Part shown: positions 56,423-64,000 of the stretch, one piece after another
Layout of the letters: each line of letters begins with the position of its first letter
Position numbering within the stretch: the stretch's first letter is position 1
Assembly (NCBI GenBank): GCA_030142905.1
Contig: JASJOG010000504.1
Coordinates: 1 to 64,000, forward strand
Origin: Heliopora coerulea
Lineage: Eukaryota > Cnidaria > Anthozoa > Scleralcyonacea > Helioporidae
Reading direction: 5' to 3'
DNA: 64,000 nt
The notes under the pieces: model-generated
The model's database searches: none
The model's input: the letters and a program-made list of their open reading frames with translations, nothing else
What the model was told of the DNA's origin: nothing
Made by a program: the position numbers and the translations under genes

Positions 56423-56945
56423 GATGAACGATCTTCAAGCTCGATACTCAGAAAATGATATCTGAACCCCAGACGGGGATCTGAACCCCAGACGCTCTAA
56501 CCATTGAGCTACCGAGACTCAGATGGCGAGCTAAGTTGCAAATTCGATATATATACTGTATGTGCGACCTAAGCGGAAGCCACTATATATTGATAATGAT
56601 TGAAGCAGTTTTGATGTTTAGGAAACATGAGAGCTTGGATATATTAAAGTAGATGAACGATCTTCAAGCTCGATACTCAGAAAATGATATCTGAGCCCCA
56701 GACGGGGATCGAACCCGCAACCTTCTGATGACCGGTTGATATATAGTGGCTTCAATATATAGTGGCTTCCGCTTAGGTCGCACATATATATATCGAATTT
56801 GCAACTTAGCTCGCCATCTGAGTCTCGGTAGCTCAATGGTTAGAGCGTCTAACCGGTCATCAGAAGGTTGCGGGTTCGATCCCCGTCTGGGGTTCAGATA
56901 TCATTTTCTGAGTATCGAGCTTGAAGATCGTTCATCTACTTTAAC
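56423..56945. mobile_element. Composite tRNA fold-back element, subfamily 1
   Basis: Three pieces. 56423-56603: arm, a damaged minus-strand tRNA core (a short internal duplication replaces its T arm) and the tRNA 5' flank. 56604-56735: leader (GCAGTTTTGATGTTTAGGAA...), arm and the tRNA 3' half, minus strand. 56736-56945: tRNA 5' flank, complete plus-strand tRNA core (56822-56893) and arm, ending TTCATCTACTTTAA. Piece one followed by piece two gives a 5'-flank-to-leader junction, the same tandem junction seen at 36426/36427. The right piece again lacks a leader. Confidence 0.75.
56822..56893 (+). tRNA. tRNA-like sequence in composite fold-back element
   Basis: 72 nt. Acceptor GTCTCGG / CTGGGGT (last pair G-U), D stem GCTC / GAGC, anticodon stem TCTAA / TCAGA (one mismatch), T arm GCGGG-TTCGATC-CCCGT. 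Boxes A and B are intact. The loop CCGGTCA would give anticodon GGT but has C at position 33. tRNA-derived; probably not used in translation. Confidence 0.6.
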
Positions 56946-58135
56946 AGGAGATTCATAATCTTGTGTTTTCCTTCAGTCAGATGATAAAATGAAAACGACA
57001 TGAGAAAAGAAAAGAAGAAAGAATACGTATAAAATCCTTTCAAGAAAATCAAATCAAGGAGGTCTTCATCACACAAGCCAAATATCATTCGAAAAACCAT
57101 TTTTAGTTCAAAAGGTTTGTGTTACTTACAACTTCTCAAACGTTTTTGCTTGGTTCTCAAAATGTGTGAAACTACTGCAAGGCTTCTAGATAGTGTAAAG
57201 TACATTATACTTGGAGTTCAGCAAAAGTTCTTTAGGAAGAAATTCAAAATTTCATTGAACTACTTACAAATGTACATATTGCAGATTACTTTTCTTTACG
57301 AAATCTAGCAAAGTTCTCCGGAATTGATAATATATCCGGATGCTCTTTCCAGTGTTATTGCCGAAATGAATACGTGTGCGCCGCATTTATTACTGACAAC
57401 GGCACTTTAGTGCTGAAATTAATTAATAAACATGTCCGACGTGAACTTTACGTATATCCGCTTATAATAGAACAACAGTGTATCAAAAAACGGGAATACA
57501 GTGTCTTTCACGGATGTGGAGACTTAGGGTTTAGATCTGTATTACGTCTCCGATAATATGCTGATATCAAAATGAAAATGAAAATGTATGTAAAATTAAA
57601 ATTCGAGAACTCGCATCATGGTCTATCAGTCATAATGTATCACCAACGTTGATCAGGCTTTGAATGAAAGGGTAGGGTAAGGACAGGGCTATAATCATCG
57701 GTATGTGTAGATTAGGTTTAGGTTCAGCGGTAGAGATAGGAATTGGGTAAGGGTAAGGGGCGTTTTTGTAAGGAAGAAATCGAAGAAAATGTTATCAATG
57801 CCTGCATCCGAATTCATCCGATTTCTGTAACACTCTCAAATCAATCGGCACAAAAATCTCTTTCACCATAGAAAGTGAACAAAATGGAAAGCTACCATTG
57901 TTCGAAACCATAGCACAGGCACGGATCCAAGCAATCGCAAGTGTCGCTATAGTGACAATATGATTTTATAAATATGACGTATATGAATTTTAGGTTTTAT
58001 ATAAAACAGGAATTGCTACATTTTCTTTTGAGAGAGTTGGTAATGAAAAAAGCAAAATGACTTTATTTATACGGGATAACCCTATCATTTAAGTGGTTCA
58101 CCGTGGAGGTCCAGTTAGGGCCACCCCTCATCGGT
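56946..58135. other. No gene recognised
   Basis: Two open frames of 60-63 codons (57117-57308, 57374-57556) have no motifs and no paralogue in the window. GGGTAAGGGTAAGGGG near 57745 is short and not a telomere array. Confidence 0.35.
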
Positions 58136-59800
58136 CCAGTATTACTAGAAATACGTGTACGCAACAAACCCTCGCCCACCCTTCCAATACATCTCCCGAG
58201 AATCCAAGTAACATTGATAATTTTTCAAAGTTGTCAAAAAGACAAATCGTCCTTACTATAACTGGAAGAGGTAATGCAATAAAGAAAACACAATACGTTT
58301 GATGTTTGAGAAATGTGAGAGCTTGGATATATTAAGGTAGATGAATGATCTTCAAGCTCGATGCTCAGAAAATGATTTCTGAGTATCGAGCTTGAAGATC
58401 ATTCATCTACCTTAAAGAAAACACAATATTTGGCCACAAATATTAACAACTCAAACTGGAAATTATTTTACATTCAAACTTCTTGTCGTCATATCTAGAT
58501 TTAAAATTTCTATTCTGTTTTATTAAAACAAAACGTCTGGTGAGAATAACCTTTATCGGTTTAATTAATCATAAGAGATCCATTCTGACATTTCTACTGC
58601 TTATCAATGGATGTTCATAATAAGACCCTGCATTAATTGCGATTTTGAGATATTTCGAATCGTTTTCCAATCAAACTTTTCACTCATTTTGCTTTAAAGA
58701 AAGATTTTTTATTAGATAGCCAGGCTTTCCGTCTTAAAATTGGATCATTCTCAAAGGTTACCGCTCGGATATCAGCATCACGGACAGCTCATGAGTGAAA
58801 ACTATTTTTTTAATATTTTTTGTCTTAAAAAACTGAAAAATTCTATATTATCTCAAAGTTGGTTTAAAATGTCTATTAGAAGTGCTATGAAGAAGATTTA
58901 TGCTAAGTATTCATCCGACGGTACTACACTTTGTTGACGAAGATGAAACGAAATATGAAACCGACGAAATAAACAAAGGAAACATGAATGAGTTCTGCAT
59001 TTTTATCGCTGACCAAAAATCGGAAAGCTGCAACTCTTGCGTTTTTTCAAATAAGCATTCAGGGGCACTTCAATACAAACGGTTCGACGGTAAATTTACT
59101 CAAAGACGACTTTAAACTTTCTTAAGAGGTTTTAAAATCCTGATGAAAGCATAACAGGTCGAATACGGTAAAGGTCATCACGCACAAATCACTCTCGAAG
59201 TGAGAAACACTGAAGGGGACAACTGTTTTGCCGAAAGATAATTTGGTGACCAAAAACAAGTAGCTTTGCAGCGAGTTACCTGGTGGCTGTTTACCTTACA
59301 TTTTTGTTTCAAGCCAAAAGTACATCTTAACGTCTTCAGTGGGGCTACATTTCATAGGTAAAAAAATCCTGATTGAGGTGATGAAATCTTTGTATGGAAA
59401 GTGGAGAAAGCATCCAAAGATTGTCATGGCCTGGACAACTCTTCTGGTTAAATACTGGAAAATGTTCAAAAGTAATCGTCCTACAGAGATGAATGAACCA
59501 GAATCTTCATTCTACTTTACTAATAAACACCAGCAAAATCCAGGCGATAATATTTCGCACAAGAAGTCTCATTTGGTTTGATCAACAACATACCAGTCCC
59601 CGAGCTTGCACGCGGCATTCTTGAGTGACCGGAATTCTTGGATATATACCTCTATATATATATATATATATATATACAAAGATACATACACAAAGCGAAA
59701 ATTTTTCTCCCTAGTCACCACGCGTGTAAATGGACTCCACGCACGTCGAGATTAGCACCCTCGCACCTCGCTTCGCGCGGTGGGCTAGGGGACTACAAGA
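58136..59800 (-). repeat. Right copy of the 1.6 kb inverted repeat pair
   Basis: Reverse partner of 43778-45370. The outer end near 59800 reads GCGCGGTGGGC on the plus strand. The counterpart of the 75-codon ORF lies at 58470-58690 (minus) with stops. This copy has taken up a fold-back hairpin (58296-58413). The stretch 58800-59580 is not clearly matched in the left copy; it holds plus-strand frames (58900-59115, 59339-59581; for example SLYGKWRKHPKIVMAWTTLL) that I do not recognise. Confidence 0.6.
58296..58413. mobile_element. Minimal fold-back element with 15-bp direct repeats
   Basis: AAAGAAAACACAATA is present exactly at 58281-58295 and 58414-58428. The insert is the leader of subfamily 1 (58296-58331, TTTGATGTTTGAGAAATGTG then AGAGCTTGGATATA), then two 40-bp arms (58332-58371 and 58376-58415) with one mismatch and a 4-base loop. 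No tRNA part remains. It interrupts the right inverted-repeat copy, so it arrived after that repeat. Confidence 0.85.
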
Positions 59801-59965
59801 GGAAACCGGAATACCCGGAGAAAACCTGCAATGCTTGGTAGAGAGAAACTGGACAACACTCACATGTGACCAAGGTAATTTTAATCATATATCAGCGCAA
59901 AACCGGAATCGAACCCTAGTCACAGCGGTGAGAGAAACATGCACCACCACTGTGCCACCAGCACG
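59797..59965 (-). mobile_element. tRNA-headed SINE
   Basis: On the minus strand: tRNA-like head with box A (GTGGCACAGTGG, about 59960-59946) and box B (GGGTTCGATTCC, about 59916-59904), then a body with GTGAGTGTTGTCC and GCAGGTTTTCTCCGGGTATT then CCGGTTTCC. The last block is a conserved SINE body word I know from cnidarian and other genomes. It sits exactly between the inverted-repeat end and the endonuclease relic. Confidence 0.65.
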
Positions 59966-60640
59966 TCTATAGACTCTCGCATGGCAGAACAGTCCACATC
60001 AAGTGGATGATACGCAACTCTCGCAATAATATTGGAAAAACCGCGTGGGAGACGGCTCGGACGTAACAAAGACCACAACATTTCATAGTCATCACTATGC
60101 AGGTTGGGAAGAAGACGGCAAGAGATGGGTTGTTTGATATAAAGACAAACTCTACCACGAACTCTTACTTGTCGATCCCGTCTCTGTAACTGATAGCCAG
60201 TGACATTAATAGCTTCGTCTGGGACTGACGTTTTTCGCCATGTTTCAGTAAAAAAGGCAATATCCGTTCCATTGTTGATTAAGGTGAGGGCAATTTCGTC
60301 TATCTTTGGAGCATGGCGACATGGTGTTAGACATCAGCAAAGACGGTACAGAGAAATAGTTTTTGAGCGGAGGTCTTTGTTCTTTCTGTTGTTCAATAAT
60401 AATCAGTGGGGTAGAGAAAGGGGTGACAGGCGGAAAATTTAAATTGTTATTCTGTTCAAGTTCATTGCCTTTTGTGTTGTTATCAACTTGAATATTTAAT
60501 AAGTTACTTCGATCTACACCATCTATTTTCACGAAAATTGAATTTTGGTGTCTTACAGATGGATACACTTGTTTAATAACCAAATTACTCAAGTTCCTTA
60601 GATGGTTTCCTCCACTCTGTCCCCTCCTTTGCTTAAGCAA
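59965..60640 (-). pseudogene. Endonuclease end of an L2/CR1-like retroelement
   Basis: The minus strand, in two frames, reads NLRNLSNLVI, PSLLMSNTMSPCSK, then after a shift near 60300 DEIALTLINNGTDIAFFTET (the TETW block with its Glu), TSVPDEAINVTGYQLQRRDR, RVCLYIKQPISCRLLPNLHS, YEMLWSLLRPSRLP. This is the N-terminal half of an APE endonuclease. The rest of the element is missing. It is cut at 59965 where the SINE begins. Confidence 0.7.
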
Positions 60641-61593
60641 GTCTCAAAAGGTCAGTTTATGCCGACGTTGGCTAGACAATGGGTGCAGAATATGGCAGCA
60701 GAATATGGCCGCAACTCGGTGTAGAATTCAACAATCTCCACGAATTTCGCAGGGAAAAAAGCATACTTCTTGATTAGACCAGCATATTGTTGAACTTCCA
60801 GTTGAAGGACTTCTTACTGGATAGACTAGGTTAAAGGTTAAACTAAGATTAAGTTTAAAGTCAGAAAAAATGTGAGAGCTAAAAATATGCTGCCAATTAG
60901 GGCGCATTACAGCTGAATTGACCCGGGCCTGCAAATTTTTATTACAAAGAAATAAAACTGAGACAAAATTGATATGAACAAAACAGACGAAAAGCCAATA
61001 GTTACCCGAAGCTTAAAAATGTTTTTAATGCGATGTATTCCATTGGTAAATTCAACACAGTTCAGTGACTATGGCAATGATCAAATCCAGTAGATTTTGC
61101 AGGAGCAATTAATTTCATATTACTTTTTAGAGATTTCCGCGGAACAGTTGCAGCTTAGGTGCCTGAAGTCGGTCACATTCGATGCGCTCGTTCATTCTAT
61201 CTCCAAGACTAATAAATACCCTGACACCTGATCACGCCATTGATAAATCCAGGAGACAAAAGAAATTGTATAGAAAATCCATGCATACACCAGAACAAAT
61301 TATTGGAAAAATCCGCATTCGACCACTTCTGCTGGAGATGCAAATCCAACAGAAACTTTCAATTAGAACCGAAATCTGCACTGGTTTCTTGGGCCAAATC
61401 TGTCGATCTGCAATGATAGTAGATAGTATCATCTGAATAGTTTTGATAAGTCACGTCTGTTTTGAGTTCAGTGACTAAACTGTGAGTGTAGTTTAATTCT
61501 TTCTCAGCGGAACCTTTCCCGTTGTAGAGTAAAATCATTTGGCATTGGTCATGGTAAAATAAAAAAAGTTTTATCCCGCTGGGAAAGAGTTAC
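60641..61593. other. No gene recognised
   Basis: A plus-strand frame at 61182-61436 contains KSMHTPEQIIGKIR, which resembles the start of bacterial IS3-type OrfA, but nothing after it fits, so I do not call a gene. 61490-61593 weakly resembles the left part of unit 2 (9780-9880). Confidence 0.3.
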
Positions 61594-61921
61594 CGTATTT
61601 ACTCGGTGGATTATTAACCCCGATTTAGCGCTGCCCTCGAATAAGCGCTTCGTTCATTCATGCGGCGCTTAATCGAAGCATCATCTGACTGAATTGTTCG
61701 AGGAGCCAAACTAAAAAACAAGTACGGTACGACCCAATCAAAACCACCCTGGGAAAATTCATTCTCCTCTATTGAAATGTTTTTCAGTTGTTAACATTTG
61801 CTTGTTATCGTTTACAATTGTTATGATTTTTTAAAGAGCACCGCCCTCAAATAAACGCCGCATCCGAAGCACTAAAAATTTAAGGAGCGTCGCAGCGCTT
61901 AATGGAGTAATTACTGTACGG
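61594..61921. mobile_element. Palindromic MITE with AAGCGC/GCGCTT words
   Basis: Left end ACCGTATTTACTCGGTGGAT; right end on the other strand CCGTACAGTAATTACTCCAT. Subterminal parts are also inverted (GCGCTGCCCTCGAATAAGCG against GGCGTTTATTTGAGGGCGGT). Central part AT-rich without a gene. A non-autonomous DNA transposon is likely. Superfamily not assigned. Confidence 0.45.
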
Positions 61922-62339
61922 GGTCGAGCGAGCTAAGAAGATCCTGGGACATCCGACTGCCACCCCAATTGTGTAAACTTTTGAAATCTTTAACCACTAT
62001 CAAATTAGGTATTTCGACACCTACAGGTGTATTAGATTAACCAGTTCAGCATCCAAGACACGTCTCTACTAAAAGTTTCCCTCCCCGACGTTTTACTGAA
62101 GTTCTAACAAGACCTCTGAAAATATCCTTGTTATCCCACTGTTTTAAGATTTATAAGTTACATATAGAGTAAATATTATTTCAGTGGAACACATTAGAGT
62201 CTCATTTTAAACATTTACCTTTATGATGAAAATACTGTCCAAAAAGTTCGTTTTACGGTAGCTTTCAAATAATGTGAAGTTACCAAGTAAAATAATTGTT
62301 TTTTTATTGTATTGTAATATACACACGAACTTGTTTTTC
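61922..62339. other. Spacer, nothing recognised
   Basis: AT-rich with no open frame of note and no visible match to other parts of the window. Confidence 0.35.
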
Positions 62340-62984
62340 CATAATTCACACTCTCTTCATCTGATTCTGTACATATTTTAGATGTTTTGGAACCGTTTGA
62401 GAGATTTGCTTGACCTCATATTCACCACATAAAATGGAGACAGAACAGATTTGACACACCGAAAAATATTATAAGGCCGTTGCTGTTTTATTGGCTTTCT
62501 TGTTACCCTCAAATTACCATGAAATTTTTTTCTGATGTGTGATACAATCAACCATTTCCTTAATTCATACTAACACATGAAGGTAAAATTACTGTTCCCA
62601 TCAGATCTGCTCATATTTAACCTCTGTTTAGAAAAGTTAAGTAAGATGCCATCCTCATTTGTGTTTACTAACGCGCTAATAAAGATCGGATTGCTTGTCG
62701 TTTTGATCTGAAATAACACTTGTAAACATGGCTAAGATTAAGTTTTGCACGAATTATATCCACTTGGAAGCTCATACGAGTTAAGGTAAATGACAAGAAT
62801 TGAGATTTTGACTCCCCGTTCAAACCAAACCCATAACTTGTTTTTGCAACAGGTGACGCCCATTTACCAAAGATTTTCTGATTCAGAGTCGAAATGTGCA
62901 CCAGAAAAGCGTAAGGACATGAAGTCCTTTGTTGGGTTGCTCTTTCCTCACGCTCAGCCTGATCTATAAGTATTTGGATGTGTA
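62340..62984 (+). repeat. Dispersed repeat R, third copy (unit 6 fragment)
   Basis: Matches 28740-29360 more closely than 11280-11890. It shares with unit 3 the retroelement inserted just downstream, but has lost the TATG tract and the first 90 bp or so of that retroelement at the junction near 62985. Confidence 0.65.
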
Positions 62985-63690
62985 TACTTGAAAGCAACAC
63001 TCTGGGCGTAATTGTCGGTCAACATTTGTCTTGGAAAATCAATACTGATAATATATATATAAAAATTATGTCTGGAATATTTCTTTCCAACGTTTGAGAG
63101 AATTTTTTTGACCAAGCTACACTTCTATCTGTATACAATTCTATAGTTCATTCCTACTTCGATTACTGTTGCGATGTTTGGAATGTATTTGGTGAAACTC
63201 AATCCAAACGCTTGCAAACACTTTATAATAGAGCCGCCCACATGGCTGAGAACCAGTTAAAGCTCAAAGAAGAAAAGCTAAACCTAAACTAATGTTTAAA
63301 ATTTTTAACAACATGAGGCCTAAGTGTCTCAATAATCTCTTTACTTACAAAAATGAATTGTCGAATTACAATCTCCGTGACAGATCCACTACAGTTTGTT
63401 CGCCACAACCACGCACAAATAATATGAAAAAGAGTTTTATGTTTGACGGGGCCTCTATATGGAACTCCCTACCAGCAAACATAAGAGAGAGTAAATCGCT
63501 TTCATGTTTTAAACGAAAAATCGCTTTTCATGTTTTCTGTTACTAAGATTCATACATGTAAATAATAGAAGTACCTATACTACTTAACTCTTAATTTGAA
63601 TTAGTCTCGATAATTTTGTTTATGTCGTTATACACGCCTTTCGTGGAAATCAGCTTTTGCTGACGTTTTAAGCGCGTTCAGATAAAAGTA
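62985..63690 (+). mobile_element. CR1/L2-like retroelement 3' end, sister of 29409-30290
   Basis: The plus strand reads ESNTLGVIVGQHLSWKI, then YCCDVWNVFGETQSKRLQ, a 70-bp deletion and frame breaks near 63240, then NNMRPKCLNNLFTYKNELSN and SIWNSLPANIRESKSLSCF to a stop at 63546. The 3' untranslated region matches the unit 3 copy and ends in TATC repeats. Confidence 0.8.
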
Positions 63691-63697
63691 TCTATCC

Positions 63698-63794
<97 letters not shown>

Positions 63795-63800
63795 CGTATC
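63690..63800. repeat. (TATC)n microsatellite
   Basis: About 26 near-perfect TATC units directly after the retroelement 3' end. The sister copy has only about eight, so this is an expanded element tail. Confidence 0.95.
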
Positions 63801-63825
63801 TATCTATAAGTATTTGCATATGTAC

Positions 63826-64000
63826 AGTGGTGCTCAAAAGTCTGAGTCCAGTCAATTCGGTTTGGGCTTCTATTTTATTTACATTATATTTTCCTACTAT
63901 ATATTATTTTTTCACGTAATATTGCATGTGCATAAAAGCAGCATGCAAATCAGATTGGAAAGGATTATGTTTAACAATAAGTGAACATCATTGTCAGTTA
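63826..64000 (+). mobile_element. Tc1/mariner-like element, left end, runs off the window
   Basis: After TA at 63824-63825 comes CAGTGGTGCTCAAAAGTCTG, a typical Tc1/mariner terminal repeat. The flank TATTTGCATATGTA continues the unit 3 sequence after the retroelement, so the insertion hit a TA there. The transposase, if any, lies beyond the window. Confidence 0.7.

Noticed and set aside
56822..56893. Functional threonine tRNA gene
   Set aside because: Same faults as above: C at position 33, mismatched anticodon stem, and repeat context.
57720..57765. TAGGTTTAGG / GGGTAAGGGTAAGGGG as a telomere-like array
   Set aside because: Only a few irregular units; no run of TTAGGG.
1..64000. CRISPR array or prokaryotic operon
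   Set aside because: The short repeats have no equal-length unique spacers, and there are no closely packed same-strand genes.

Overview
This is AT-rich metazoan DNA, probably cnidarian and most likely anthozoan (coral or anemone). It has no prokaryotic gene layout and no operons. Exons are short, with GT..AG borders, inside several kinds of decayed retrotransposon, DNA transposon, SINE and Penelope-type debris. The taxon is inferred from the repeat families and their look, not from a host gene.

The backbone is a diverged tandem array. Units 2 (9321-23135) and 3 (26798-38356) align almost end to end. Units 1 (about 2000-6800), 4 (about 45690-52710) and 5 (54290-56000, partial) are older copies of the same DNA, and a sixth piece starts at 62340. 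Units 1-4 each carry the same minus-strand exon pair. The first exon codes 31-33 residues starting M-D/E and ending EQ-F/Y-IIE, and stops at a GTRAGT donor. After an intron of 141-173 bp comes an exon of exactly 38 nt. Units 2-4 also show a third exon of 38-40 nt. This looks like an undescribed tandem gene family with very short exons. A second possible gene, on the plus strand (52912-53338, two exons, 80 residues), lies between units 4 and 5.

Mobile DNA fills the rest. There are CR1/L2-like reverse transcriptase relics at 7842-9343, 23617-25245, 29409-30290, 39290-39800 and 62985-63690, and an endonuclease part at 59965-60640. A 4 kb non-LTR element with a C-terminal C2H2 finger (18293-22290) is present in unit 2 only, and unit 3 keeps the empty site. 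There is also a DD37E Tc1/mariner relic, several MITEs, a SINE, a SWIM-YqaJ-PHD relic (40662-42310), and an inverted pair of 1.6 kb repeats flanking 12.8 kb (43778-45370 and 58136-59800).

Two systems stand out. First, a family of tRNA-bearing fold-back elements (36169-36776, 51634-51854, 56257-56945, 58296-58413) is built from a one-sided leader, an arm, a tRNA-like core and the arm again in reverse. Three of the copies have direct repeats of 10-15 bp, which suggests retroposition with snap-back copying, and two copies contain tandem junctions. Second, hammerhead-type ribozyme motifs of the Penelope/retrozyme kind recur across the window. The best (minus strand, 56227-56165) has a complete core, three helices and a GUC cleavage site.
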